A stretch of DNA of 64,000 nucleotides from Dromiciops gliroides. Taxonomy: Eukaryota > Chordata > Mammalia > Microbiotheria > Microbiotheriidae. The DNA is taken from assembly GCF_019393635.1 (NCBI RefSeq), contig NC_057862.1, positions 410,916,169 to 410,980,168 of the forward strand, given 5' to 3'. The notes below the pieces were generated by a model that made no database searches, had not been told where the DNA came from, and worked only from the letters and a program-made list of their open reading frames with translations. Numbering within the stretch: the stretch's first letter is position 1; the number at the start of each line of letters is the position of its first letter. Shown here in pieces: positions 1-9,480 of the stretch. Made by a program: the position numbers and the translations under genes.

Positions 1-160
1 CTTGTTGGATTGTTGTGGCTGAGAATCATCTAATCAATAAATTTCGCTCTGTAGTGTTAGATAGTAGGAGCTTAGTGTTTCTTCTGGGGGAGGAGTATGT
101 GCGAAGATGGTAGTGGTATTTGCATTTCAATAGGAATCTTGTAAAGGTAATTATTACTAT

Positions 161-193
161 CATATATATATATATATATTATATATATATATA
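161..193. repeat. (AT)n microsatellite
   Basis: Alternating AT run directly next to the poly(T) tail of a minus-strand SINE. It probably grew from the SINE tail or its AT-rich target. Confidence 0.9.
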
Positions 194-339
194 TTTTTTT
201 TTTGATGAGGCAATTGGGGTTAAGTGACTTGCCCAGGGTCACACAGCTAGTAAGTGTCAAGTGTCTGAGGCCGGATTTGAACTCAGGTCCTCCTGACTCC
301 AGGGCTGGTGCTCTATCCACTAAGCCACCTAGCTCCCCC
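194..339 (-). mobile_element. WSINE1-type tRNA-derived SINE
   Basis: Reads on the minus strand from GGGGGAGCTAGGTGGC through the B-box-like GAGTTCAAATCC and AAGTCACTTAACCCCAATTG to an A tail (poly(T) at 194-203 on the plus strand). It carries the 'CCCCAATTGCCTCA' 3' end (type B in this annotation). No clear target duplication survives in the AT-rich flanks. Confidence 0.93.
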
Positions 340-342
340 TAA

Positions 343-387
343 TAGTAATAATTAATAATAATAATAATTATTATTATTATTATTTTA
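343..387. repeat. (TAA)n/(ATT)n microsatellite
   Basis: A TAATAATAA run turns into an ATTATTATT run, so the tract is an imperfect inverted repeat that can fold into an AT hairpin. It sits just upstream of the 7SL RNA copy. Confidence 0.85.
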
Positions 388-826
388 AGGTTCAATAGAA
401 TGTCCAGGTGCCAACTGCTACTGGGGGAAACTGTGGCTGGTAGACTGCTTGACACAGGAGTTCTGGGCTCCAATAGGGCTCAAACTCATCAGATATCCAC
501 GCTAATTCTAGCACCAATATGGTGAGCCACAAGGGGAAAGAGGGCCACCATGCTATTTGAGGAGGGATGAACTGGCCCAGATGAGAAAAGTTAAAAGCTC
601 CTCTGCCATTCTGCATTAGAATAATGTCCTTGGGCAGCTAGGTGGCGCAGTGGATAAAGCACCAGCCCTGGATTCAGGACTCCCTGAGTTCAAATCTGGC
701 CTCAGACACTTGACACTTAACTAGCTGTGTGACCCTGGGCAAGTCACTTAACACTCATTGCCCTGCAAAAAAAAAAAAAAAAAAAAAGAATAATGTCCTT
801 GAGTGCCTACTGCACTTCCAGACGAG
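388..826 (+). pseudogene. RN7SL: 7SL (SRP) RNA pseudogene, interrupted by a SINE
   Basis: This is a diverged copy of the signal recognition particle RNA, which scaffolds the particle that docks ribosomes at the ER. The match runs through most of the 7SL molecule. The core CAGGAGTTCTGGGCT (about 450-464) is identical to the mammalian RNA. So is CAATATGGTGA (about 515-525) of the S domain, followed by GGGATGAACTGGCCCAG (about 565-581, two differences from GGGGTGAACCGGCCCAG). The 3' Alu-domain block GTGCCTACTGCACTTCCAG (about 803-821) matches GAATAGCCACTGCACTCCAG. A WSINE1 copy (632-786) splits the gene. Many substitutions make a functional RNA unlikely. Both S and Alu domains are present, so it is a retrocopy of the whole RNA rather than a 7SL-derived SINE. 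The 3' end passes into a GA microsatellite. Identity is from memory of the 7SL sequence and was not aligned by program. Confidence 0.87.
632..786 (+). mobile_element. WSINE1-type SINE with perfect 14-bp TSD
   Basis: Complete copy from GGGCAGCTAGGTGGCGCAG to a 19-base A tail, type A 3' end (CTCATTGCCC). AGAATAATGTCCTT occurs at 618-631 and again at 787-800, an intact 14-bp target duplication. Removing the SINE and one copy restores the 7SL match. The perfect duplication and long A tail suggest a young insertion. Confidence 0.97.
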
Positions 827-846
827 AGAGAGAGAGACAGAGAGAC

Positions 847-903
<57 letters not shown>
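823..903. repeat. (AG)n microsatellite
   Basis: About 80 bases of GAGA repeat with scattered ACAGAG units. It follows the 7SL copy and replaces its expected 3' end (GCGAGACCCCGTCTC), so it probably expanded from it. Confidence 0.93.
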
Positions 904-905
<2 letters not shown>

Positions 906-1234
906 CTGTATAATTTTTTTAAAAATTCAATAGGATGAATTGTAGTGGTGAAATTTCAGGTATAGTAGCATTGGATGAGGTTTTGGTAGGCAAGGATCAC
1001 TTAGGGAGTTGGCTGTTATCTTAAAATGAATCTTCACAGGATTCTGTATATTGAAAATGACTTTCTGCCTTTGGGCTCCTCTGTTATCCCAGTAAAGATT
1101 AGGTTAGTTCCTTTCTCTTTGTTTTGTTGTTGTTGTTGTTTTTAATGTCCCCTTCTGGGACTTCCCATAGTAATTTCTTTTGAGTCCTACTAGCACTGAG
1201 ATCACATAATGATGTAATGTATTATAACACAATG

Positions 1235-1375
1235 TTTATGAGTCATTCCCATACTTAGAATGTTAGCTTTAACAGGGCAGGGAACACTCCTCATCTAAAC
1301 TTTATATTGCCCCCTGGCTCTAGCACAAATCTCTCCATACACAGTATGTCCCTAATGAATACGTGTTGTGTTGTC
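1235..1375 (+). mobile_element. L2 LINE 3'-end fragment
   Basis: TTAGCTTTAACAGGGCAGGG, then a TTATATTGCCCC-like stretch and AGTATGTCCCTAATGAATA, follow the order of the L2 3' end (gagggcaggga..., tgtatccccag..., agtaggtgctcaataaatg). Heavily diverged. Confidence 0.6.
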
Positions 1376-1399
1376 TTTTATCTATATAGCCTTAGACTT

Positions 1400-1600
1400 A
1401 CACTACTATCTCCAACTGACTTTCAGAGCTTTATATCCCTTTTCTAATTTAAATCATATAACAACACTGTGAGATAAGGACGTACCCATTTCACCAATTA
1501 GGAAACTGAGATGTTGGAGGTTAGTCTCAGAAGTGCAATTTGAACCCAGGGATTCCTGACTCCAACTTCAACATTCTAGTCACTATACCATCCTCTCTCT
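1400..1600 (-). mobile_element. MIR-family CORE-SINE remnant
   Basis: The plus strand shows the antisense MIR order: 'ATATAACAACACTGTGAGATAA', 'CCCATTTCACCAATTAGGAA', 'TTTGAACCCAGGGATTCCTG'. Old and incomplete. Confidence 0.7.
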
Positions 1601-1720
1601 TAACCACTGAATTCTTGAAGAATGGTAACTCATACCAACTTTTAGACTGAAGCTTCTTACTTTGCCATATTACTCTCTGGTGTTTCCTGTTACCAAAGTG
1701 GTTTTTAAGAAATCCTCTTT

Positions 1721-2158
1721 TACTTACATGAACTGATGCAAAGTAAAATGAGTAGAAGCAGAATTTTGAACACAGTAACAGCAATATTGTTAAGATGATC
1801 AACTGTGAATGACTTAGTTATTTTCTGCAATGCGATGATCCAAGACAACTCTGGACTTATGATGAAAAATGCTATCCATCCCCAGAGAAAGAACTGCTGG
1901 AGTCTGAATACAGATTGAAGCATACGTTTTAAAAAATATTTTTATTGGTTTTTTGTGTCTCTATTTTCTTTTACAACATGACTAATATGGAAATATGTTT
2001 TGTATGACTACATATGTATAACCTATATCAAATTGCTTGCCTTCTTAATGAGAAGAGGGAAGGGAGGGAGAGAATTTAAAACTCAAAAGTTTAAAAACAA
2101 ATGGTAAAAATTGTTTTTATATGTAAGAGAAAATAAAATACTACATAATTTTTTTTTA
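1721..2158 (+). mobile_element. L1 3' fragment with 14-bp TSD
   Basis: 5'-truncated L1 starting in the 3' UTR-proximal block (ACTGATGCAAAGTAAAATGA) and running through 'AACATGACTAATATGGAAAT' and the purine-rich segment to AAATAAAATACT. AAGAAATCCTCTTT (1707-1720) and AAGAAATTCTCTTT (2159-2172) flank it as a target duplication with one mismatch. The paralogous copy at 2935-3190 shows the empty site. Confidence 0.85.
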
Positions 2159-2400
2159 AAGAAATTCTCTTTGGAATTCATCTCCTTTGATGATGACAAA
2201 GGCACACAGGCAGCAGCTTGCTGTAGGGGAATGGAAGGTGGTGAGACTTAAGGACAACTTTGGAAGCCAAAACCATGGAGGAACAGTGTCACCTCATGAA
2301 ATATTAAATCCATTAAATTAAATGGAACAGATTTTGAGAGAAGCAAGAAAATGTCCCAAAAGGAATAAAGAGCTGAAGGAAGAACAAAGGGTCAGCCTCT
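2159..2400. repeat. Local duplication, copy 1 (pair with 2950-3185)
   Basis: About 240 bases are repeated at 2950-3185 in the same orientation. Shared blocks include ATTCTCTTTGGAATTCA, CAGGCAGCAGCTTGC, GACTTAAGGACAACTTTGGAA, CACCTCATGAAATATTAAAT and AAGAAAATGTCCCAAAAGGA. Upstream homology continues at 1695-1720, on the other side of the L1. No coding or transposon signature is seen in the unit. Confidence 0.85.
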
Positions 2401-2949
2401 TAGTAGCCTTAGCAAATTGGTATGCACACAGGAAGCAATAATGTGTCTGCAATTTACTGTTTCTGAAGGCCTCCTTCCTGCTTAACTACCTGTGGGGCCA
2501 AGGAAAGAAAGCACTCTAGGCCTCTGGTGCTTTTGTTTCACCTTAAAATCAGGTGCAGATTTGCTCAGATGTGAATTGGGTTCACAATTCTGTTTTCTTT
2601 TCTATTTTTAATACTTATCTTTCAGACACACATTTTCCATAAGAGACCTGGATACTTGAACCTTGCAAATTGGAACTTTATGAAATGGAGAAAACTATAT
2701 TTTACATGTGGGGCAGGCAGATGAGGTAGTTAGGCTTGTCTGGGAGCTGGTGTCCTATTTGGACATTTCTCACTTTCCTTACAGCTTTCCTCCTTCTGAT
2801 AAGGTTTGGCTACCCAGATTGGCCCCAGGAAAACTTAGGTATGGATTAACCCAGGGATCTTTCTATTTGCCCATGATGCTAGGGAGTCTCAAAGGTCAGA
2901 TACCCTCTAATCTACTAATTCACTCATTTTATGTCTCTAAAGTGGTTTT
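2401..2949. other. Spacer between the duplicated units
   Basis: Unique-looking sequence with no repeat or gene I can recognise. An open frame of 108 codons starts at 2708 and runs into copy 2 of the duplication. It has no recognisable domain and is probably chance. Confidence 0.5.
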
Positions 2950-3187
2950 TAAGATATTCTCTTTGGAATTCAATTCCCTTGATGAGTTGATAAAGACACA
3001 CCAGGCAGCAGCTTGCAGTGGAGGTAAGACTTAAGGACAACTTTGGAATCTAAAACCACATAGGAACAGTATCACCTCATGAAATATTAAATTCATCAAA
3101 TTAAGTGGAGCAGATTTTTGAGAGAAACAAGAAAATGTCCCAAAAGGAATAAAAGTTGAAGGAGGTAGAAAGTTGTCAGCCACTTGC
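2950..3187. repeat. Local duplication, copy 2 (no L1)
   Basis: Second copy of the 2159-2400 unit. Its left edge, AAAGTGGTTTTTAAGATATTC (2939-2959), runs uninterrupted into TCTTTGG, giving the empty site for the L1 in copy 1. Many scattered substitutions between copies show that the duplication is not recent. Confidence 0.85.
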
Positions 3188-3382
3188 CAAGGGTTCTTAA
3201 CCTGGGGTCCAAGGATCCTCAGTGGATTCATGGATAGATTTCAATTTGCAAAATCTTAATAACTATAATTTAAAAACAGTTTCCTATGTAATTCTATGTA
3301 TTTTATTTTATGCATTTAAAAACTTTCCTGGCAGTCTGTTGGCCAAAGGGGCCGGTGACACAGAAAAAGTTAAGAACTCTTG
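3188..3382. mobile_element. hAT-type nonautonomous DNA transposon (MITE)
   Basis: Begins CAAGGGTTCTTAACCTGGGG and ends GTTAAGAACTCTTG, an imperfect terminal inverted repeat of 14 bases. The ends resemble the CAGGGGTTCTTAACC class of mammalian hAT/Charlie-like MITEs. It is 195 bases with no coding capacity. A clear 8-bp duplication is not visible. Confidence 0.7.
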
Positions 3383-3567
3383 TTCTAAGTAGATATTAAG
3401 CTTACTTTAGGCTTCTTGAGCCCAATTGACTGTGGTTTTTTGTTTTGTTTTGTTTTGTTTTAGAACTTTTTTTTAAACACACCAACTTATTCTTCCCCAA
3501 CTCCTCTTAATTTCAGTGGCTTGCCTCTGTTAATTATTTCCTATTTATCCATTCACCTCCTTGACTT

Positions 3568-3724
3568 GGTTTTTGTTTGTTTGTTTTTCAGGGCAATGAG
3601 GGTTAAGGGACTGGCCCAGGATCATACAGCTAGTAAATGTCAAGTGTCTAAGACTGGATTTGAACTCAGGTCCTCCTGAATCCTGGGCCAGTGCTTTTAT
3701 CCACTGTGCCACCTAGCTGCCTCC
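3568..3724 (-). mobile_element. WSINE1-type SINE, 14-bp TSD
   Basis: Full-length minus copy, type A 3' end (GGCAATGAGGGTTAAG read on plus). CACCTCCTTGACTT (3554-3567) and CACCTCATTGACTT (3725-3738) are the target duplication with one mismatch. Confidence 0.94.
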
Positions 3725-3997
3725 CACCTCATTGACTTTTGCCTCCAATGTTGGAAGGTGAATTGACCAGGTTGAAAAAGAGGTATTTCACTGGCAGGCT
3801 GATAGGCAGTACTCCAGTGTGGTGGGGAGTCTGTCTGCATTAAACAGGTTAGACTAGAATCTTGAAGGCCAAACAATGAACAGGGAAATGTCCTGGGTGA
3901 GGCAGAAGTCAGAATCATGAATAATATCAATTATGGAAAGGGTCTTGGGCACTGCCTTGGTCTACTCCTTTTTTTTTCACCTTCCACTTTATTTATT

Positions 3998-4130
3998 TAT
4001 TTGTAAATAGTATTTTATTTTTTCTAATTACTTGTAAGATAGTTTTCAACATTCCTTTTTCTCCCTCCCTCCCTCCCATTCCCCTTCCCCAACAGGCCAA
4101 GCAATCCGATATAGGTTATACATGTGCAGT
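3998..4130 (-). mobile_element. L1 3' UTR fragment
   Basis: Plus-strand TTTTCTAATTACTTGTAAGA, then TTTCAACATTCC, a CTCCCTCCCTCCC tract and GATATAGGTTATACATGTG are the antisense of the marsupial L1 3' end. Only the last 130 bases inserted. Confidence 0.85.
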
Positions 4131-4394
4131 CATTCTACTCCTTTATTTAACAGACAGGAAACTGAAGTCCAGGGAGAGGAAATTGTTTGTCTAAGGTCAT
4201 GCAACAAGTTAGTGAAAGGACCCAAATGTGATAGCTGGTCTGCTTGTTGCTTAGCTCAGGTGGTCTCAGACTTTGTAATAATCTTTCTTTAAAATCTCTA
4301 TTTATAATCAAATAATCTCTATTTGTAACTGAGTCTAATGCCATAAACATTTAAGGAACTCTTTTGAGCAAGGCAATATCCTCATTTATGACCT

Positions 4395-4623
4395 TCATTT
4401 CTAATATTTGTATAGGGCTTACTATGTTAAAGACACTGTGCTAAGCATGTTATTTATAATTCTTATCTCATTTGATTATCACAATATAACCCTGGGAGGT
4501 AGGTGTTGTTATTCCCATTTTATGGATGAGTAAACTGAAGTAAACAGAGGTTAAGAATCTGGATTTGAACTCAAGTCTTCCTGACTATAGGCTTAGTGCT
4601 CTATCCAATGTGCTGTCTAGCTG
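4395..4623 (-). mobile_element. MIR-family CORE-SINE
   Basis: Antisense order is complete: TCTCATTTGATTATCACAA, CCCTGGGAGGTAGGTGTTGT, CCCATTTTATGGATGAGTAA, TTTGAACTCAAGTCTTCCTG, CTGTCTAGCTGC. Confidence 0.85.
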
Positions 4624-4727
4624 CTCATTTGAGAGTTATGGGCATAGGGCAGAGAGAACTAAACTTCATTTCAGAAGATCTTGGTTCAGGTCTTACCTTC
4701 TTAGGCCTCATCTTTCTCATCTGTAAA

Positions 4728-4930
4728 ATGAGAGACAGTGTGGTATAGAGGATAGAGAACTGGACTTGGGTCATGAAGACCCAGGTTTGAATCTTGTCTT
4801 AGGTACTTGCTGGGGGACCCTATACAAATCACTTACTCTCTCTGGGCCTCAGTTTCTACATCTGTTAAATAAAGAAGTTGAATTTGAAGACCACTAAGGT
4901 CCCTTCTAGCTCTAAATCTATGATTCTATG
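4728..4930 (+). mobile_element. MIR-family CORE-SINE
   Basis: GTGTGGTATAGAGGATAGAG, TTTGAATCTTGTCTTAGGTA, CTGGGCCTCAGTTTCTACAT and TCCCTTCTAGCTCTAAATCT follow MIR sense order, ending at CTATGATTCTATGA. Confidence 0.85.
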
Positions 4931-5174
4931 AGGGGGGCTGGCTTTGAAGGCCTCTTGGGTCCCTTCCAGCTTCCAGTCTATGATCTTATAACTTTCTCTA
5001 AAGCCCCCTCACTTTGGAAAAATTCTACAAGAACCTCATTATACTCAGGATGGCTCTTAGTGAATTTGTTTCTGGGACAGATGAGGCAGAGTATCAAGGG
5101 GAAGATCCTGTGTTTAGGTGTTGAAATCCTAGTAGGAGACTGCAGTTAAAGGCAAAGGGAGAATAAGCATCTCA

Positions 5175-5435
5175 GTGTGGCAGGGGATAGAGTCCCAGGC
5201 CTGGATTCAGGACGACTCATCTTCCTTAGCTCAGAACTGACCTCAGATGCTTAGTAGCTGTGTGACCCTGGGTAAGTCACTTAACCCCTGCCTGCCTCAG
5301 TTTCCTCATATGTCATGTAGGCTAGAGAAGGAAATGGAAAACCACTCCAGGATCTTTGCTAAGAAAATCCCAAATAGGGTCATGAAGAATCAGGCATTGA
5401 CCAAAATGACTGAACAACAATGACAACAAGAGCCT
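5175..5435 (+). mobile_element. Mar1/MON1-type long CORE-SINE
   Basis: Has the tRNA-like head and GCTGTGTGACCCTGGGTAAG, followed by the long marsupial 3' half: CAGTTTCCTCATATGTCATG, GAAAACCACTCCAGGATCTT, CCAAATAGGGTCATGAAGAA, ACTGAACAACAATGACAAC. Confidence 0.9.
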
Positions 5436-5831
5436 ACCACGTGGCAAGCTTTAAAACTATTGTCTCATGGGGCAGCTAGATGGCACAGTGGATAAAGCAC
5501 CGGCCCTGGATTCAGGAGGACCTGAGTTCAAATCCGGCCTCAGACGCTTAACACTTACTGGCTGTGTCACCCTGGGCAAGTCACTTAACCCCAATTGCCT
5601 CACAAAAACAAAAACAAACAAAAAAAACCCAACAAAAAATATTATCTCATTTGATCCTTACATCAATTCTGTGAGTCAAGTACTTTTATTATTGCCATCT
5701 TGTAGTTGTGAAAACTGAGGCAGACAGAAGTGACTTGCCCAGGCTCTCACAGCTAGTCTGTGGATTGATTTAAATTCAGATCTTCTTACCTACAGACCTG
5801 GTCCTCTAACCACTGTACCACCTAGCTGACA
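5436..5831 (-). mobile_element. MIR remnant split by a WSINE1
   Basis: Antisense MIR lies at 5436-5468 and resumes at 5640 (CTCATTTGATCCTTACATCA, GTGACTTGCCCAGGCTCTCA, CACTGTACCACCTAGCTG). The SINE at 5469-5639 separates the halves. Confidence 0.8.
5469..5639 (+). mobile_element. WSINE1-type SINE in a MIR
   Basis: Full copy with type B 3' end (CCCCAATTGCCTCAC) and a degenerating A-rich tail (AAAACAAACAAAA). TATTGTCTCAT (5458-5468) and TATTATCTCAT (5640-5650) form the target duplication. Confidence 0.94.
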
Positions 5832-5843
5832 ACTTGAGAAGGT

Positions 5844-5988
5844 TTTTTGTTTTTGTTTTTGCATGGGGAAATTAGGGTTAAGTGACTTGCCCAGGGACAC
5901 ACAGCTAGTAAGTGTCAAGTGTCTGAGGCTGGATTTGAACTCACGTACTCCTGAATCCAGGGCCTACTATGCCAACTAGCTGCCCCTA
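5844..5988 (-). mobile_element. WSINE1-type SINE
   Basis: Minus copy with a (TTTTTG)n tail, TAAGTGACTTGCCCAGGGAC and GGATTTGAACTCACGTACTC. A short deletion lies near the head (GGGCCTACTATGCCAACTAG). Confidence 0.9.
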
Positions 5989-6259
5989 GATAAGTTTTAA
6001 TGCAGGTGTTAAATACCAGCATTATAAATGAAGAATGGAGATGCTTTTCCAGTGATATGAACAAAGCCTCACCTGTTTCTGCATGTCTGATTAGTTATTC
6101 CACACTCTGCACAGTCTGAAATACTGGTTCTGGAATGTCCTTCTGAAGTCACGCTGCCAAGAGATGAGAAGGCCTGGCCTGACAGCAGGCCTGGACAAAG
6201 ACACTATCTCCATTCAATGGCCTCTTTCACATGGTATGTTTCTATACCACTTTGACATT

Positions 6260-6292
<33 letters not shown>

Positions 6293-6944
6293 TCACATAT
6301 ACATTTACATACATATATATCACACAATGTATATATAGTGTAGTATATACACACATAGAATTTTTTAAAAACCCACTGCTTCAGCCCCCATAGCAATTAA
6401 AGTTGTTAAAATTTATTCTTGGTATAAAAAGTAGCTACATTTTTTTCCCACCATAAGGCACACATCTGCCTGATTTAAAAGCTTGAAGCTCCGTACCCTA
6501 AAGATAAGTTGGGATCTGTAGTAAAAGAGAAAAGTTTGAAGTAATGAAGCATAAACACCAACACATATAAAAGGTAATGAAAAGAAAGTGGTAGCAGGAC
6601 TCAAAAGCTTTTACTCAGGAAATATGTCTCTTTACCCGGGTCCTGTGAATGTGATGAAATACACATTGGCTGAGATGTTGCTCCCATACACTCACTCAGA
6701 TCACCAGCTGGCAGTGACTCCTGAGGAGATGTGCGATGGGGGCTTTTGCCAAAGCTTCAGCAAATTCCTTACCAGCCCCAAAGTGAAAGACCTCCAGCTC
6801 TGAATGATTGATGTTGGCCTAGGCTTCCTGTCCTACGGACTGCTAGCTGCAGCCCCGAGCCTTCACTTTTCAGGCTTATTCCAGTCTCATGACCTGAATC
6901 CAATCCAGACTTTAGGGTAGGGAGGCATAAGGACCTGTAGATAT
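5989..6944. other. Repeat-poor interval with a (CA)n tract
   Basis: Contains a (CA)n run at 6262-6289 and AT-rich low-complexity DNA to about 6370. From 6588 to 6803 there is a 71-codon frame (MVAGLKSFYSGNMSLYPGP...). Its balanced composition is unlike a microsatellite, but I recognise no domain and the frame has no splice or promoter context I can defend. No other feature is seen. Confidence 0.5.
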
Positions 6945-7140
6945 ATAATAGACCTCAGACACTTTTTTGCTGTGTGACCCTGGGCAAGTCACTTAACAAC
7001 TGTCTTCTTCAGTTTCCTCCATTGTTAAAAAGGAATCATAACATTTACCTCCCACAGTTGTTGTGAAGATTTAATGAGACAATATTTGTAAAGTGCTTAG
7101 CACAGTACCTAGTAAATAGTAAGTGCTCATTAAATCCTTC
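6945..7140 (+). mobile_element. MIR-family CORE-SINE
   Basis: GCTGTGTGACCCTGGGCAAG, CAGTTTCCTCCATTGTTAAA, GTGAAGATTTAATGAGACAA and AAGTGCTTAGCACAGTACCT follow MIR sense order and end in a microsatellite at the former tail. Confidence 0.88.
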
Positions 7141-7345
7141 CTTCCTTATTTCCTCCCTCCTCCTTCCCTTTCTCTCTCTTCCTCTCTTTCCTTCCTTCCT
7201 TCCTTCCTTCCTTCCTTCCTTCCTTCCTTCCTTCCTTCCTTCCTTCCTTCCTTCCTTCCTTCCTTCCTTCCTTCCTTCCTTCCTTCCTTCCTTCCTTCCT
7301 TCCTTCCTTCCTTCCTTCCTCTTTTCCTTCTTTACTCCTACTTCC
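7141..7345. repeat. (CCTT)n pyrimidine tract
   Basis: Almost pure pyrimidine on the plus strand, with about 135 bases of uninterrupted CCTT units (about 7184-7320). It sits at the 3' end of a MIR, so it probably grew from the SINE tail. Frames of SFLPSFLPS type through it are not genes. Confidence 0.97.
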
Positions 7346-7399
7346 TTCCTTTTATTGCTGATAGCCCTGATCTGTCTTTCTGCTGAGAACCATCAAACC

Positions 7400-7510
7400 A
7401 TAAGATGGAACCTCAGAGGTTGTCTATTCTAACCTCTTCATTTTACAGAGGAGAAAACTGAAAAACAGTCGAGGGAAAAGCCATGAGTTTTCACAGCTAG
7501 TTTGGGAGAA
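7400..7510 (-). mobile_element. MIR/L3-type remnant
   Basis: GGAACCTCAGAGGTTGTCTA, TTCATTTTACAGAGGAGAAA and TTTTCACAGCTAGTTTGGG follow the antisense order of an old SINE. Confidence 0.6.
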
Positions 7511-8884
7511 CAAGAACCACTTTGCTTCTATTTCTTTGACTTGTTCATTTAATATTACTCCACTCTCTGCTTTTAGTCATTATTGACAGACTTCTCCTCA
7601 TAATAAGGCTGGCCTGAGCTGAAGGTACCTTGATAGTGTATTTGCGGAGTTGTCACAAAATTCTCTGGTCTCACATCTTTCTACAACTTGCTTTCAATAA
7701 ATCCCAAGATCTCATCTTTAGAAATTCATTTCTTTTGGGTAAAGGCATTACTATTTTCAGGAGACCTCTGCTTTGGAGAGTTAAGACTTTAAGTCCCTAG
7801 CTTAGAGTGAATTAGTTTATCAAACAGTAGTCTTGCATTCAGCTCACTGAGTTTCCAGGGAACTGAAAATGAGATCAGTTTTGTTGTTGGGCAGAGAAGA
7901 GAGATAGCTCTGAAAGGGTGGGTCCTGACAGGCCCAGAAAGGACAATGCAGAAGTGGGTTGGGGACAGCATGAAGGAAGGGCTAGTCTCAGCTTGGCCAC
8001 CATTTAGAAAACTTCTTACCTTTATGTACCCATTTCCCCAGTCTTTAAAATGAGGACAAACTCCAGCATCTCCATCCTGACGTCTCTTTGAGCTCTCTCA
8101 TCCTAAGATTTTCCTCTGTAGATACCCAAGTGGCAAAGTCAGAGAATGGGGCACGGAAAATGAAAAGAAAAGTAGGAGAGCTCTTCCTACATCTCAGTGT
8201 TGACTAAGAACACCTGCTTGGTGAAAGTTACTTCATTTAAAAAAGAAAGATTGAGAACCTCTTGTTGAATCACAGGAGTTTAGGTTAAGACCCTCTCATT
8301 GTTTGAATTTGGCCAGGCCTTTTGCAGGGCAGCCCCTGATTTCCCCACAGAGGCAGAATCCAAGGCAGGAGAGATGATGGGGCCAGCATACATTTCTGGC
8401 ACTCTTGCAAATGTCCTGAAATACACCTCTTTGAATGAGCCCTTGAACCAAATATTTATTCCAAGTGTTCTGATTAATTTCTCTTTTCTAGGTCCATAAT
8501 TACCCAACAGCCAATCAATCATATGTTACTGTTCCACCTAATTGCTAATTGTCTGAGCTTGATTTTCAATCACTGATCTTCCACTAGGAAGTGTTCCAAT
8601 ATGGATGACCACAAAACACACGCTCTTTTATTAGTGTAGTGCCTGCCAGTCAACCTGTCCCTGTCTAAATGTATGTTTGTTCCCGGGTATGTGACCACAT
8701 GGTGCATTGACTGCCACCATTTATTACTAACTAACTTGTATCATTTCAGAATCTTCAGGAAAGTGAGGTTGTTCCTTGAGGGGCAGGTCATTTGGTAGAG
8801 TAGAATGTGGCATTGATTAGGAGTGGAGACCTTAGCTGTGGTCCCCTCTCCATCCTAGGGGCAAAGAATGAATATAATATCTAG
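7511..8884. other. Repeat-poor interval
   Basis: About 1.4 kb without a repeat I can name. Overlapping open frames of 66 codons (plus, 8299-8499) and 80 codons (minus, 8280-8522) lie at 8280-8522, but neither shows a motif. An AT-rich stretch with ATTGCTAATTGTCTGAGC (about 8541-8558) resembles homeobox-site-rich noncoding DNA, which is inference only. Confidence 0.45.
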
Positions 8885-9240
8885 CCATAGAATCAGAAAG
8901 TGAAACTTAGGAGAGCCTTTAGGAGCTATCTAGTCTAACCCATACCCAAGAGGGATCCTAACATATTTGACGAGTAGTCATCCAGCATTTGCTTGAAGAC
9001 TTTCAATGAGGAGAAACTCACCACCTCCCAAGGCAGCCCATGCCACTTAAATTTTTTTTTTTTTTTGGTGAGGCAATTGGGGTTAAGTGACTTGCCTAGG
9101 GTTACACAGAGAGTAAGTGTTAAGTGTCTGAGGCCGGATTTGAACTCAGGTCCTCCTGACTTCAGGGCCAGGGCTCTATCCACTGCGCCACCTAGCTGCC
9201 CCAAGCCCATACCATTTTTGAAAAGTAAAATTAAATCCAG
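8885..9240 (-). mobile_element. L3/CR1-type LINE remnant split by a SINE
   Basis: AGAATCAGAAAGTGAAACTT, AGCTATCTAGTCTAACCCAT, TTGCTTGAAGACTTTCAATG and ACTCACCACCTCCCAAGGCA follow the antisense order of the 3' part of CR1/L3 LINEs (as in avian CR1: agaatcatagaatgg..., atctagtccaacccc...). Confidence 0.6.
9050..9201 (-). mobile_element. WSINE1-type SINE
   Basis: Complete minus copy, type B 3' end, poly(T) 9053-9066. AGCCCATGCCACTT (9035-9048) is echoed as AGCCCATACCATTT after 9202, a diverged target duplication. Confidence 0.94.
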
Positions 9241-9274
9241 AGAAAGGAAGTGATTATTAATTCTAATAGTTGAC

Positions 9275-9480
9275 ATCTATTTAACATCTTGGTTTGCAAA
9301 GTGTTTTACATTTATTTTATTCTCTCCCCAACCCTTGACAGATGCTAGTATTACTCCCATTTTACAAATTTGCAGAGTGAGGCCAAGAGAGTTTAAAAGA
9401 TTTTTCCTTGGTCATATAGGTAAGGTCACCCAAGTAGTTAACCTGATTTTTGGTAAGACTTTCACTCTCCAAACTTAAAT
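9275..9480 (-). mobile_element. MIR-family CORE-SINE remnant
   Basis: GTTTGCAAAGTGTTTTACAT, TTACTCCCATTTTACAAATT and TTCCTTGGTCATATAGGTAA in antisense MIR order. Confidence 0.75.

Noticed and set aside
632-720. Possible tRNA genes at SINE heads
   Set aside because: A and B boxes are present but no tRNA cloverleaf is preserved. They are tRNA-derived SINE promoters.
2159-3187. Direct repeats considered as an LTR pair
   Set aside because: The units lack TG...CA ends, TATA and poly(A) signal, and the spacer has no retroviral content.
7123-7386. Frame rich in SFLPSFLPS
   Set aside because: Translation of the (CCTT)n microsatellite.
8935-9276. Frames with 'ALKSGGPEFKSGLRHLTLT' or 'LGLSDLPRVTQ', here and at many other places
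   Set aside because: These are sense or antisense reads of the WSINE1 body and recur at every copy.
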